Assembly: GCA_024225035.1 (NCBI GenBank)
Contig: JAAEMX010000441.1
Coordinates: forward strand, 171,943-235,942
Direction: 5' to 3'
Length of the DNA: 64,000 bases
Origin: Lentisphaerota bacterium
GTDB taxonomy: Bacteria; Verrucomicrobiota; Lentisphaeria; Victivallales; Victivallaceae
The notes under the pieces were generated by a model that was not told the DNA's origin, did not search any database, and worked only from the letters and a program-made list of their open reading frames with translations. The first letter of the stretch is position 1, and each line of letters starts with the position of its first letter. Position numbers and translations under genes: made by a program. This document shows positions 44,797-56,484 of the stretch, piece after piece.

Positions 44797-46724
44797 CTAA
44801 TCTTCCTGGCTGTATATTTTCTTTTCTCTGAAATCAGCCCAGACATTTTCAAACCAACCGTCACTATGCGGCATAGAACGGCGTTTGATCCACTGATGGA
44901 TAATTTTGCCTGGAACGGAAAGTTCTGATTCCATAACCTTATCGCGAAAATCCTGATTTTCCAGTTGGAACCGCCATTCATCGTTGAGTTGATCGTGGCA
45001 TTTTTGTCCATCAGGATCAATAGTTAAAGCCGAGCCGCGAGAACCTACTCCGTCTTTGACCTGCTGCAGTGTTGCGTCAAGATAAACAGCATGTGCCAGA
45101 CAAAGTTGCCGGTTTTGAAGAGCTTCAGCGGTATCATCAATATTATCTGTTGGGACACCGAGTGTATTGAGTCGCTCCACCTGTCTCCATGCTCCTGCAA
45201 CCGCAGTATTCAGTAGTTTGGCATCTCTAATATGAGTTCCTCCGGAGCGCATTCTCAGCTGAGATTCTTCTCTTTCAGTTTGCCAGTTTTGTTTTTCAGT
45301 ATTATCCAGTAATTCCTGCAATTCGGCAATACTTTGCTCTGCGGTTTCCTGTGCAGCAGTGGTATTCAGACTATCCTCTGCATATTTTGCAGTGATAAAC
45401 TCAGATGCACGAAAAGTTCCAGCCTGACCCGAATTCAATGCCGAACCGCCCGGGCGGTAAACACCGTGAGAACCGTTTACTTCGCCTATTGGGAACAGAT
45501 GTTTGATATTGAGTGATTCCCCCCACAGATTTCCAGCCAGGCCACCGTTATTGTGCTGAGCGCAAACTGCTATTTCCAAAGGTTCGTTTACCAAATGAAT
45601 GTTGTGATCCTCGTAAAGAGTGATTGCTCCCGGATTCATTTTCTGCAATCGCTCAAATGGTGTGCCGAAAAGCGTATCGGATTTTTCCAGATATTCATAG
45701 GCTTCAGAATTCAGTTCTGCAAAATCCAGTTCTGCCCCGTTTTCTCTGAAATCAAGATAGACGCGACGTCCTTTAAGAACTGTTTCAATATAGACCAGAA
45801 TATCGATTATTGAAGAACCGCCGGCGGCTTTACGGGAGTCAAAAGGCCATTGATATCCTTTGAGGAAAATCATTGAGTTCATATCGCCGACAGTTTTGAA
45901 ATATGGGCGCAAAAACTCTTGTGGATCGCTCTTGCCATCAGGAGAGGTTGAAACAAACTGCATGTAGGTTCCTGAAACATTCCAGCGAAACTTAATTGAA
46001 GCCAGTCCGTATTGAGATTCAGGCAACCTTTGTGCTTTGGCGCCAACTTTTAACGCTAGACCGATAGCTCCGGTATGAACGTTTGGATACACGCTGGTTT
46101 TATAGATACTGCCCGGACCACCAACAGCAAAGATCACGTTCTCGGCAGTGAATACCTCAAATTCAGGTTTTTCATTATTATTGCGGTTAATGGCAATAGC
46201 TCCGCATGCACGTTTTTCACCGTTTTCATCTACAGTTAAAAGTGATACGGCAACGCGGTTTTCATAAACCTTGATATTACGGTTGATTACTTCTTTAATT
46301 AAAGCCATGCACATTTCTTTTGAGGGGTAAGGGCCGCAACTGGTGGCACGGCGTAATGGGTAATGATCAGCTTTGTATCCAATGTACTGACCAAACTCAT
46401 CTCTCGGAAATGGTACCCCAAGGTTTACCAGATTGAAAAACGCCCTTGCTGACAGCGAGGCTTCAACCAGTGCCAGATCGCCATGCATGGAAGCACCGTT
46501 AAAGAAAGTTGCAGCTAGAGCCTCAGGGGAATCATTATTCTGAGCATACAATCCTAGTTTGTAATAAGTTTGTTTATCGCTTCCGGTGTTGATAGATGTG
46601 CCCATCTGCAGGCCTTCGGACAGAATCGCAATATCAGACCTTCGGCATGCAGACGGACAGCAGCATTGAGTCCAGCAGCACCGCTGCCGATAATTAAAGT
46701 GTGAAGTTTTCTATTTTTGCTCAT
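44797..46724 (-). pseudogene. Fumarate reductase/succinate dehydrogenase-type flavoprotein with N-terminal frameshift
   Basis: The long frame (46605-44797, 602 residues) lacks the FAD-binding start, but the ATG at 46724 opens a different frame with LHTLIIGSGAAGLNAAVRLHAEG, the missing dinucleotide-binding motif. The frames join at about 46636, where one base is missing before DIAILSEG. Downstream blocks include TSCGPYPSKEM, IFAVGGPGSIYKT and QHNNGGLAGNLWGES with GSALNSGQAGTFRASEF. The restored protein is about 640 residues. It probably oxidises a sugar-derived or small acid substrate together with the ene-reductase. Confidence 0.7.
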
Positions 46725-46733
46725 GTCTATCCC

Positions 46734-47322
46734 TTATAGTTTTTCGATCAGCATCCCGTCATCAACATTAATAATTTGACCTGTGGAGTAACCTATATTG
46801 TCGTGGGCCAACGTTGCGGCAGCTTTATTAATCATGTTCTTGAATTTTTCAACGCTGAGATGGGTCAGGTTGGAGTTGGTTTCATCAACTTCAAATCCCA
46901 GACAGGCTGTAAAATCTTCTTCATTGCCGATCATTACATCAACATATTTAGCTATTTCACGATGTGCGCCACGGATTCAAAAACCGCGTTCTGTGAAGTT
47001 AAGGCTGTTGCGTACCTGACGCCCAAGGCCGTCATACGGTACCCATTTAACGAATTGAGTATCACATTCCGCCCTGCAGGATCAGGTCTTCAAGCAAACA
47101 ACCTATGGGATTATCGGCAAAAGCGGTAACTACTGCAGCACGCTTGCCGAAACAGCGCCTTAAACCACGAGCTACATTGTATTCACCACCGCCTTCCCAA
47201 ACGGCAAACTGGTGTGTTGTGTGAATACGCCCATCGCCCGGATCAAGGCGAAGCATGATTTCTCCAAGAGAAAGAATATCGAACTTGCATTCGGAGGCTG
47301 ACTTAATCGAAAACGGTAGCAT
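46734..47322 (-). pseudogene. Decayed PfkB (KDG kinase-like) gene fused to an SDR 3' fragment
   Basis: The first part (47322-47062) is the N-terminus of a PfkB carbohydrate kinase: FDILSLGEIMLRLDPGDGR and WEGGGEYNVARGLRRCFG. It is interrupted by a frameshift near 47062 and resumes as QFVKWVPYDGLGRQVRNSLN, then a TGA replaces Gly in ERGFG. After a deletion, MIGNEEDFTACLGFEVDE (kinase middle) appears, and the frame ends in IGYSTGQIINVDDGMLIEKL, which is the C-terminus of a short-chain dehydrogenase. Thus at least two genes were reduced to one relic. It is 10 bases upstream of the flavoprotein start. Confidence 0.65.
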
Positions 47323-47354
47323 TTGAATGTTTCCCGTTACTTAGAAATTTTCTT

Positions 47355-47404
47355 TAAGGAAATATTTATGCTTTGAATATATATCTAAGGAAATATTTTG
47401 TCAA
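47355..47404 (-). promoter_or_regulatory. Promoter with two 13-bp repeat operators for the decayed kinase operon
   Basis: On the minus strand, TTGACA (47404-47399), a 17-base spacer and TATATT (47381-47376) form a good sigma-70 promoter about 55 bases upstream of the kinase start. Two identical copies of TAAGGAAATATTT (plus strand, 47355-47367 and 47386-47398), 31 bases apart, lie just downstream of the -10 and inside the spacer. This is a typical repressor arrangement. Confidence 0.55.
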
Positions 47405-47458
47405 CAATAAAAACCATGTATTTTTATATGCTAAGAGAAAAGATATTGGGAGGCACTA

Positions 47459-48397
47459 TTATTTAACGCAAATAATGCCTTCCGGAGGAATTTCGATTGT
47501 CTTATGGGCGTTGCTGATATTTTGAATTTTATCAAGCATCAGTTGCCCTGCAGTTTTTGCAATGGCGCTAAAATTCTGATGGCAGACAAAAACTTTTTCT
47601 GTTTTGTCCAGAATGGTTGGAGGAAAGTCAAAATTTCCAATGATAAACTTGGCATTCGGCACATTACCGGATATTGAGAGTACAATATTCTCCGAGCTGA
47701 TACCGGAAGAACCAATTATAGCTGTTGGGACATTTGTGCAGGATAACGGTGGCTGTTGAGGCCAGACTGAAAACGGCAGTTGCCTGGCGCAAATGTACTC
47801 TAAAGCGCCATTCTGTCTGTTTCTGCCCGCATTGTTTTCGAATTCAAAATTAAGGATGAACTGTTTGGCTCCGGCCTGATGACATTTTTTAACCAACTCA
47901 TATGCTGCCTGTTTATTAGCAGTTGTTACAGTAGTGTTTTCTCCTGAAAAACCTTCACGGTCGATGAATACTAAAGGAAAGTTTTTCTGGAGCAGCGGCA
48001 GGTAAAATTTGGGATCATATTCTGTAGGAATAATGAAAGCTCCATCGGCTACATTCTGAGAAAGCTTCTCCAGCAAATGCTGAAACTTTTCACTGTTATT
48101 ATGATACAGTGTAATCAACAGTTCATAACCATTAGCGTGGAGAAACTCGCTAAGGAATTGTGTTGGTTCCTGAACAATTGTTAACTTAAGGTCAGGAATA
48201 AGCAGCCACAGATTAAGGGTTCTGCCGGAAACCAGTTGACGAGCGGCGAGGTTGGGAGAATACCCCAGTTCCGCGGCCTTAGTCGTGATTTGCTTTGCAG
48301 TTGTTTCATTGACTCTGGGGTCACCCCTGAGTGCCCTTGAGACGGTTGAAACATTTACTTCGCAAACTTCAGCTATGTCTTTTAGTTTAACCGACAT
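47459..48397 (-). CDS. LacI-family regulator of the mannosidase locus
   Basis: 312 residues from the ATG at 48397; the frame extends 34 codons further to 48499 into the mannosidase gene. VKLKDIAEVCEVNVSTVSRAL is the helix-turn-helix and LGYSPNLAARQLVSGRT the hinge region; the rest is a sensor domain (NLWLLIPDL, FPLVFIDREGF). It starts 38 bases after the mannosidase stop and is probably in the same operon, and may bind the CG-centred sites at 51.53-51.59 kb. Confidence 0.85.
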   Translation of the reverse strand: MSVKLKDIAEVCEVNVSTVSRALRGDPRVNETTAKQITTKAAELGYSPNLAARQLVSGRTLNLWLLIPDLKLTIVQEPTQFLSEFLHANGYELLITLYHNNSEKFQHLLEKLSQNVADGAFIIPTEYDPKFYLPLLQKNFPLVFIDREGFSGENTTVTTANKQAAYELVKKCHQAGAKQFILNFEFENNAGRNRQNGALEYICARQLPFSVWPQQPPLSCTNVPTAIIGSSGISSENIVLSISGNVPNAKFIIGNFDFPPTILDKTEKVFVCHQNFSAIAKTAGQLMLDKIQNISNAHKTIEIPPEGIICVK

Positions 48398-48434
48398 TTG
48401 TTTACCCTGTGTTAATGTATTCGTAATAATGGTT

Positions 48435-51400
48435 TCAACAGTAAAGCTTGTAGGTTTGTATTTCAAATGGTTTGAGTTCAATTTCAAAACAGTTTTCATT
48501 CAAGCTTATATTGTCTTCGTTTGTCCATTCAATCATATTGGATTTTATTACTTTCGTGTCAGGCCGGTTAATGAAGACCTTACCTTTAGAGCGCTGACCA
48601 TGTGTTTCAACCAGACGAATAATAAGACAATCCTCTTTTTCAGCCTTCTTGAGAACTTCCATCGAAATATGTTCAGCCTCAATAGTGCATGGGAGAGTGC
48701 TTTTGCCAGCTTTGAAACCCTCAAAACGCAATGGGGGCTGATTCAGGATGGCGGCATTATTAATAACATTTGACTCCTGTAGTCCTCCAGTGTGAGGCAG
48801 GAGGCTATAGGTGAATTCATGGTGCCCTTGATCCGCATTGAAATCCGGGAATTTAGGCGCTCTCAGCAAATTGATCTCCAAAACGTTGCCGTGCGCACTA
48901 TGACCATATTTACAGTCATTAAGCAGAGCAATTCCGTATTGTGAATCTGAAATATCCGAATAGCGATGAGCCGGAACTTCATACCTGGCAATATCCCAGC
49001 TGGTATTGCGTTCAGAGAAGCGTTTGATAAAACCGTACTGGATATCAAATGTAGCCTCGCTGGTGTTGACATTGAACGGGAAACGAGTGCGAAGCATACG
49101 ATGATCTTCATCCCATTCTATTTCGGTTTTAAAATCAAGACGTTTGCCTTGCCCCAGTACTACCTGTTGTTTGATTGTAGAATTGCTGATTTTTAGTTCA
49201 AATCCCAATATCTGCCGTAATTTTCCGTCAATGGTTTTGCTTGAACTAATTCCAATTGCGTCCTCCATATACATGGTTTCGTAGCTGATATCAACATCCC
49301 ATGCATCGTATTCAACCGGTACGTCGTTGTAAACTGAGAGTACATTGGCATGCTCTCCTGGCTTGATCAGTTCATGATCAACTTCTTTGTCAATAGCGTG
49401 AATCAACCTACCGTTGGAATCAAATTCATATCGAATGAAATCATTCTCAAGAACAAGGTCTTTTTTACAGCAGGTTGATTTTTCTGCAGCTTCTTCTTTC
49501 TTTTCTATACTTATAAAGCTGTATGCAGGAATGGATACCTCAGCAACAACTGCATTACCTTCCTGTTGTGCAGGGAGGCTTGTTCCATTGCAGCTCGCGC
49601 CAGTCCAGCCTTCAGGAAGTTCAACTGGGCCGTTGAATGCGCAGCCAAGTGGGTTAAACATGACCATACTGTCACTTGATGTTTCAAAAAGTTGACCTGC
49701 TGCTGATTCCAAAAGTTGGTTGCAACTGGCAAAAATCTCATCATACTGCTCATGAGCTTCTTTATAAACTCTGGCTATGGATGATCCCGGAATGATGTCA
49801 TGGAACTGATTAATTAAAAGCAGTTTCCAGTTTTTGTCCATTTCCGCATCAGGATACTCTGCATATGGCAGGCATGAGTAGATGAACTCAACATGTTTAA
49901 GGAGGTATTCGAGTTGTCTGTTACGTTTTTTTACTCCGGCCTGAGTAGTTAAAGTTCCCTGATGTTTTTCGAGGTATAATTCACCTGACCAGGTACTGAG
50001 TTTGTCTCGGAAGGAGTTAAGTCTTTCAAGGAATTCATCAGAGCGTCCCATTTTTACTTTAGGGCAACCTTCAAGGTTTGCCATACGGTGGGCGCGCTCG
50101 ATATAGTCCCGTCGCGGGCCGCCGCCGCCGTCACCGATTCCGAAAAGTGAAATGAATTCATTAACAGTATCGGCTTCCTGAAACTTATCTTGTCCCGGCA
50201 CCATTTCTTCAGGAAGGATCATAGCATTATAAGTATCTTCAGGAGGAAAATGGGTGAGTACTTCGCTGCCGTCGATACCACGCCAGTTGAAAGTGTGGTG
50301 CGGGAATTTATTATAGATATTCCATGAGATCTTTTGAGTAATAAAGTAGTCACAACCACAGCCTTTGATAATCTGCGGCATGGCCGCTGAATAACCAAAG
50401 ACATCAGGAAGCCACAGGTTTTTGACATCAAAACCGAATTCGTCCATAAAGAAGTTTTTGCCATAGAGAAATTGACGTATCATTGATTCGCCGCTGATAA
50501 GATTGCAGTCTGCCTCAACCCACATGCCGCCCTGCGGCTCCCACGTGCCGTTAGCTACCGCCTGCTTGATCTGCCCATAAAGTTCGGGATAGTGATCCTT
50601 AGTAAACTGATAATGCTGCGGCTGCGAAGCGCCGAAAACATAACCCGGATATTCTTTTATCAAAGCAAGCTGATTTGCGAAGGTGCGACCGCATTTTCGA
50701 ATTGTCTCACGCACCGGCCAGAGCCAGCCGGTATCAATGTGGGCATGTCCTACAGCCGCTACGTTCAGAGCGCTGTCATTGGCGTGCTTACTGAAAAACT
50801 CTTCTTTAAGATACTTGCGAGCCGCTGCTGCGTTTTTAACATTATTACTATATATATCAAAAACTTTATTCAAATTCATCAGTATCTGGCGATAACGGTA
50901 ATGCTTTTCATCATAAGTTGTCATCAATGAAAGAGCTACTTCGACATCAACCATAAGTTGCCATACTTCTTCATCCTGAATACATAATCTCAAAGACGTT
51001 ACGTTAGCTACCATATGACCTTCCGGTGTGTCTGAGTCAAGACGTGGATGAAATTCACTGTTAAGTCCAAGGTAGTTATTTGCGGCGCAATCTACCCAGA
51101 GATCGATTTTTTCGCCACCTTTTGCTTTTTCAAAAAGCGGAACGACATCACGAAGGAAATTAATCTGAAAAATAGAGTTATTTGTTATGGCACGAAGCGG
51201 GGTTCCTCCAGGATTAAAAACGAGTCCTTCCCCGCCGATGTTAAGCTGTGCAACTACTCTTTCTCCGACCCATTCCGCAGGCACTTCCCCTGTTACATGA
51301 AACCAGCCGCACTGCAGTTCATACCCCAGCTTTCGCCTTCTCTTATGGGGTTATAATCATAACCGTCTTTATCAGCAAATTTAACAGGTTCCTCGGTTAC

Positions 51401-51508
51401 TGAAAATTCAGCGTCAAGTGCCATTTTTTTAACTAGATAATCACGTCGCAGCAGTTTGAGAAGTAGTTCAGCCCGTTGTTTGTAGTGTATAATCTTTTCT
51501 TTATGCAT
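48435..51508 (-). pseudogene. GH38 alpha-mannosidase with one frameshift
   Basis: Start ATG at 51508 with AAGGAA upstream; the first 63 codons (to about 51320) and the long frame 51284-48435 (949 residues) join into one protein of about 1024 residues. One base is missing in the sequence for GM(E)LQCGWFHVTGEVPAEW near 51319. GHAHIDTGWLWPVRE and WLPDVFGYSAAMPQII hold the zinc ligands and the nucleophile Asp of GH38. There is no signal peptide, so it is a cytosolic exo-mannosidase for imported oligosaccharides. A LacI regulator follows. Apart from the frameshift the sequence looks functional. Confidence 0.8.
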
Positions 51509-51531
51509 TAGAATGGTTCCTTCGAGTTTTT

Positions 51532-51543
51532 ACAAACGATTGT
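51532..51543. promoter_or_regulatory. LacI-type operator 1
   Basis: ACAAACGATTGT is an imperfect palindrome with central CG, downstream of the mannosidase -10 box. Its left half matches the left half of operator 2. Confidence 0.5.
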
Positions 51544-51552
51544 ATTGCGTAG

Positions 51553-51580
51553 ATTATACATGATTGAAGCAATGTTGCAA
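51553..51580 (-). promoter_or_regulatory. Promoter of mannosidase gene
   Basis: On the minus strand, TTGCAA (51580-51575), a 16-base spacer and a perfect TATAAT (51558-51553) lie 45 bases upstream of the start. Operator 2 overlaps the -35 and operator 1 lies just past the -10. Confidence 0.6.
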
Positions 51581-51587
51581 ACGTTTG
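51578..51587. promoter_or_regulatory. LacI-type operator 2
   Basis: CAAACGTTTG is a perfect 10-bp palindrome with central CG, its centre 45 bp from that of operator 1, overlapping the mannosidase -35. Confidence 0.6.
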
Positions 51588-51651
51588 TATTTGTAATGAT
51601 AAAAGATTTTTGAATATTTTCTGTGTAATATATGAGTGGAGTTGGAGGTTT

Positions 51652-53667
51652 ATGACTGCAGCTTGTTTTTCCTTCTATAACACTGAGGTGTAATTCCAGT
51701 TTGTTTGTGGATTGGCTTTCCTGGAAATACTTGTGGTGACTGGAGAGCAAAGGTAGTTCCGGCACCTTATTTTAGAAAAACATTTTCTCTGGATTCAGTC
51801 CCTGAGAGATCAAAGATTAAAATCTGCGGCTTAGGGTTTTATGAATTATATATTAACGGTAAAAAAGTTGATGTTAGAGTTCTGGAGCCGGTAGTTACGC
51901 ATTATGATAAAAGGGTGCGTTACGTGGAGTATAATGTTGGCATGTTTTTAAATCAGACATGAATGTGATCGGTGTGGTGTTCGGCAACGGCTGGTCTAAC
52001 TGCCACACAAGTGATGTCTAGCATTTTGACAAGGCTGCTTGGCGGGACTATCCAAAGCTTTTTCTGGAGCTTACCTGTAATGATAAAAAAATAGTTTGCA
52101 GTGATACCAGCTGGAAAATCAGTCATAGCCCGATTGTTTTTGATGGCCTCAGAAATGGAGAAACTTATGACGCCAGCTTAGAGTTTGGAGATTGGTCTGG
52201 TTCTAGTTTTGATGACAGTCAGTGGCAAACTGCAACCCAGGTTAATCCTCCAGACGGAATTGAGCAACAGACAATGCCTCCTTGCAGGGTGACTGCAACT
52301 ATGGCGGCTAAAAAAAGTTGGATTCTTGAAGATAGTAAACAAGTTTTTGATATTGGCCAGAACATGACGGGATGGTGCAGAATAGAGGGTTCAGGTGCTG
52401 CTGGTGCCGAGGTAACTCTTGAACATGCTGAACTGCTCGATAATAATGAGCAAATATCGCATTGGGTTTTACAGCCGTATTTTCAAACCGATAAGTATAT
52501 TTTAAGAGGTGATGGCCTGGAATCTTGGGAACCTCGTTTTACTTATCATGGATTCCGTTACGCGAGAGTGACAGTCAAAGGTGATGCTTCAATATAAAAA
52601 CTTGAAAGGGGGTAGTCAACACTGATCTTGCTAAACTGGGAGTCCTTGAGTTTTCGGACGAAGCTTTGAATAAACTGCAGCAATGCACCATGTGGTCTTA
52701 TAAGAGTAACTTTACGGTTATTCCCACTGATTGTCCGCACCGTGAAAAGAATGGCTGAACAGGCGATGCTCATCTTGCCGCAGAAGGCGGACTCTTTTAC
52801 TATGATGCGGCTGTTTCCTACGAACACTGGATTGACAGTTTTACATATGCCCAGCGTCCAAATGGACAGCTGCCTGGAATTATTCCGTGTATATTTATGT
52901 TTATACCGGGAGGACGGTGGCGGTTGAAAAGAATTATTACACGATGAAAAAATATGTGGATTACTGTACTTCAATGGCGACTGACGATTTAGTTGACTGG
53001 TGTCATGTAGATGAAAAGCGCATTGTAGATGTCGGTTTGACTTCTACGGCTTACTATTACGTTGGCGCGATGCTTTTGTCACGGTTTGCTAAAATCACAG
53101 GAAGATATGACGATCAAACCGTTTATGCGGCCTTGGCTGAGAAAATAAAAAATGCTTTCAATAGGAAATATTATAAAGGCAATGGTATTTATGCAGAAGG
53201 TGAGCTGACTGCTTTAGGCTGTGCTTTATATCAGGGGCTGGTGGAAGATTCGGAGCTAGAACTAGTGGTGAGGAGCCTTGTGGAAAGTGTTTGCGATAAT
53301 GGCTGCCGTCCTGATTTTGGGATTCTGGGGGAGAAATATGTACCTCGAGCTTTGGCTGAAAACGGTCATATTGACCTGGCTTTCAAGATGATTACTCAAT
53401 CTGAGTTTCCCGGGTGGATGCATTGGCTGGAGTAGGGAGCGACAACCCTTTGGGAAATGTGGGATGGTGCCGGTTCTCAAAACCAAATATTGTTGATGGC
53501 TTGACTTGGTTCAGAAGCAGCTACAAAACTCCCATGGAATTAATTACTTCCAACTGGAAGAAAGAGCAGGGGGCTGTTCATTTTGAATAGAAGTTAAGGT
53601 GATTTTACCAGACTCTTCAGAATATGAAATTGGTTCCGGGAAACATGTTTTCATGATTGATTTATAG
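51652..53667 (+). pseudogene. Shattered GH78 alpha-L-rhamnosidase
   Basis: Fragments in order cover one rhamnosidase: WIGFPGNTCGDWRAKVVPAP and YFRKTFSL at the N-terminus, YELYINGKKVDVRVLEP, VIGVVFGNGWSN, QVFDIGQNMTGWCRIEG, FTYHGFRYARVTV, then SNFTVIPTDCPHREKNG carrying the conserved catalytic-domain motif, TGDAHLAAEGGLFYYDAAV, MHWLE and finally SSYKTPMELITSNWKKEQGA and LPDSSEYEIGSGKHVF. At least five stops or frame changes separate them: TGA for the Trp of NGWTGDAH near 52755, TAG for a Gln near 53434, and frameshifts near 51960, 52595 and 52900. Clearly non-functional. It is divergent from the mannosidase gene. Confidence 0.85.
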
Positions 53668-53780
53668 AATATATTACTATATTTTGGTTGTTTTTACAGT
53701 TAAAAAGCAGCTGTGTGTATTGCGCAAACAGCCTGTTGTGATAGATTATACTTTCAGCATTTAACAGCAGGAAGGAAAAT

Positions 53781-56111
53781 ATGCTAAATCACACACAGGC
53801 TGCTTTAAAGGAATACTTTGGTTTTGATTCCTTTTTAGACAATCAGGAGGACATTGTAAACGAAGTTCTGGCTGGCGACGACCTTTGCGTCATAATGCCT
53901 ACCGGGGCTGGAAAATCTCTTTGTTATCAGCTGCCTGTTTTGATGAATCCCGGATACGGCATAATTGTTTCTCCGCTGATTTCTCTTATGAAAGATCAGG
54001 TCGACACTCTGCAGGCAAAGGGTATTCCGGCTGCGTATATAAACAGCACAGTTTCACAGCCGGAACAGCAGCGTTTGATGCGTGAGGCTGCTATTGGCAA
54101 CATCAAGCTGCTTTACGTTGCTCCTGAAAGATTTACAACAAGCTCTTTTCAGCACTTACTGTCGCATCAGCCACCCTGTACTATGGTTGTAGATGAAGCG
54201 CACTGTATTAGTCAGTGGGGGCATGATTTTCGTCCTTCCTACATGCGGCTTGGAGAGGCTCTTGATCAATACGAAATTCCTCAGATATGTGCATTTACGG
54301 CTACTGCGACGCCTAAAGTCCGTGAAGACATCTGTGCCATGCTGCGCCGTCCTGATATGCGGCTTCATGTGGCTGGTTTTAAACGTCCTAATCTTGCTTT
54401 TTCCGTGCTGGACTGTCCCAGTAATGACCAGAAGAATCAGGCAATAGCTGACATGCTCAGGAATCCATGTCCGACGATTATCTACGCTTCCACCCGTAAG
54501 GCAGTGGAGCAGATTTCGGGACATTTTGACTGCATAGCCTACCATGCCGGAATGAGCGATGATGATCGCAGTAAGGCTCAGGAAGATTTCATGAACGAAC
54601 CGTGTCCGGTACTTGTAGCAACTAATGCTTTTGGAATGGGAATTGACCGTCCTGATGTACGGCGTGTCATTCATTATAACCTTACCGGGTCGCTTGAAGC
54701 ATACTACCAGGAGGCCGGGCGTGCCGGACGTGACGGTGAGCCGGCGGAATGTGTTTTGCTGTATTCTTACAGTGACCGCTTTGTGCAGCAGTTTTTAATT
54801 GACTTGAGTAATCCTTCTGAAGAAATGCTGCGTGGACTTTATTCAGCGTTATTAAAACTGCGGGATAAAAACGGAACTGATAATTTGGAGGTCAAGCTTT
54901 CCGAACTGGTTGAACTTATACCTGATGCAAAGTCGGATAATCAACTCAGCAGCGCAATGCGTATTTTGGAAAAACACGGTTACATAGCGCGTGGTTTCAG
55001 ACAGAAGAATACCGGTCTTCTCAGGTTTACCGAAGATCTTGAAACTTTGGGCAACCGACATTTTAAACAGTCAACTCAGAGGTCGCGTTTTATAGCTCGT
55101 TGCATCAATCATTATGGTGCGCAGATAAATGTGTTTCAGGAATGTTCCTATGAGACACTTGCTGAAATTGTCGGGCTTAATATCGATCAGGTTAAACGGG
55201 TTTTGCGGGCTCTTGATGGTGACTGCCTCAAATGGGAGCCACCTTTTGCCGGAAGAACTACTGAGCTTCTGAAGATTGACGAAAAAGAGCTTGATATTGA
55301 TTTTGAATCTCTCAGTCAGAAACGTGATTTTGAGTCCGCACGTCTTGATGAGGTTATCAGCTATACAAACAGCCACCTGTGCCGGCAGCGTTTTCTTATA
55401 TCTTACTTTGGAGAAGACACCGATTCATGGAACTGCGAGAACTGTGATACCTGCGGCGGCAGCTCTGAAGCTCACTCTATGGATCGTGAACCGTCTGATG
55501 AAGAAAAGCATTATATAAAACGCATACTTACCACTGTAAAGAACTTTGACGGTCGTTTTGGACGCGGACGAGTCAGCCAGGTGTTGGCTGGAGCTAAGCG
55601 CCCTGAAATAGTTGATTGGGGCTTGGATAGAAATCTGGACTTTGGCTGTTTGAAAGACCTCAGTCAGAATAATATCCTGCTTTATATGAAAGCTCTTGAA
55701 AAGCTTGATTGCCTCTGCAAGGTTGGTGATCCCAAATATCCATGCATAGATATTACTCCATTCGGAATGGAAGTGCTTATGGGCTACGAAACCATTACCC
55801 TTGACTTTCCTGAAGTAAAAGCCAAAGGTTCAACTAGTCGAAAAAAAGCTCCCAGACAAAAGAAAGAGTTTTCAGGTGGAGGCAATGACCTTTATGAACG
55901 TCTGCGGGCATTACGCTTTGATATGTCCAGTGAAAAACAGGTGCCGGCATTTCAGATTTTAACTAACAGTGCCCTGGAGGGCTTAGTTGAAACAACTCCT
56001 GTCACTCCTGCTGAAGCTCTTAAGATTAAAGGCATTGGGCCAAGAAAAGTCAAAACAGTGATTCCAAGATTTCTTGAAGAGATACAAGACTGGCGCCGTG
56101 AATTTGAATGA
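53781..56111 (+). CDS. recQ: ATP-dependent DNA helicase RecQ
   Basis: 776 residues. Walker [15 protein letters not shown] with Lys45, DEAH box at 138-141 ([17 protein letters not shown]), [10 protein letters not shown] (motif III), [17 protein letters not shown] (motif VI), a zinc-binding domain with [10 protein letters not shown], a winged-helix region and a C-terminal HRDC domain ([29 protein letters not shown]). The protein is longer than E. coli RecQ (about 610) because of an insertion of about 100 residues between the winged helix and HRDC. It unwinds DNA 3' to 5' in recombination and fork repair. GGAAGGAAAA precedes the ATG. Confidence 0.93.
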   Translation: MLNHTQAALKEYFGFDSFLDNQEDIVNEVLAGDDLCVIMPTGAGKSLCYQLPVLMNPGYGIIVSPLISLMKDQVDTLQAKGIPAAYINSTVSQPEQQRLMREAAIGNIKLLYVAPERFTTSSFQHLLSHQPPCTMVVDEAHCISQWGHDFRPSYMRLGEALDQYEIPQICAFTATATPKVREDICAMLRRPDMRLHVAGFKRPNLAFSVLDCPSNDQKNQAIADMLRNPCPTIIYASTRKAVEQISGHFDCIAYHAGMSDDDRSKAQEDFMNEPCPVLVATNAFGMGIDRPDVRRVIHYNLTGSLEAYYQEAGRAGRDGEPAECVLLYSYSDRFVQQFLIDLSNPSEEMLRGLYSALLKLRDKNGTDNLEVKLSELVELIPDAKSDNQLSSAMRILEKHGYIARGFRQKNTGLLRFTEDLETLGNRHFKQSTQRSRFIARCINHYGAQINVFQECSYETLAEIVGLNIDQVKRVLRALDGDCLKWEPPFAGRTTELLKIDEKELDIDFESLSQKRDFESARLDEVISYTNSHLCRQRFLISYFGEDTDSWNCENCDTCGGSSEAHSMDREPSDEEKHYIKRILTTVKNFDGRFGRGRVSQVLAGAKRPEIVDWGLDRNLDFGCLKDLSQNNILLYMKALEKLDCLCKVGDPKYPCIDITPFGMEVLMGYETITLDFPEVKAKGSTSRKKAPRQKKEFSGGGNDLYERLRALRFDMSSEKQVPAFQILTNSALEGLVETTPVTPAEALKIKGIGPRKVKTVIPRFLEEIQDWRREFE

Positions 56112-56484
56112 AATTAAATTTTGACTGGATTTAAAATTCTTAATTATTTTTTTTATATTATATATCTATATTCTTCCAAGGTTTTATAAGGACATCATAT
56201 ATTTGGTAATTACTTGTTTTAACGCTTTGAGCAAAATGTAATGTAGTCCTTGCAAAATAATCAATTACGTCAAAATCCAATATTTCCGTTGAATTGAAGG
56301 CTTGTCACAAAAAACACTAGTCATTAATTTTATTTCTATCTGATATAACCCATGTTGGTAATGATCATGCTAGGCATATGACTTATTAGCTAAAGGACTT
56401 TAGGAACTTTTGGAATGGTTAGTTTGACTATAGTACTAGGTAGTATTTTAAGTTGAAGATCAATTATAAGGGGACGTGTTAATT
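56112..56484. other. AT-rich intergenic region before the nitrilase-like gene
   Basis: 373 bases, very AT-rich, without a recognisable gene, terminator or RNA. AAGGGGAC at its right end serves the next gene. It marks the start of a stretch with longer gaps and lower GC than the recQ side. Confidence 0.4.

Noticed and set aside
46776..47129. Plus-strand open frame of 117 codons over the kinase/SDR relic
   Set aside because: The opposite strand carries recognisable kinase and SDR motifs; the plus frame is a shadow.
51652..53667. Possible alternative genetic code (TGA read as Trp, TAG as Gln)
   Set aside because: Frameshifts occur in the same gene, and TGA, TAG and TAA all end intact genes in the window (for example recQ ends in TGA).
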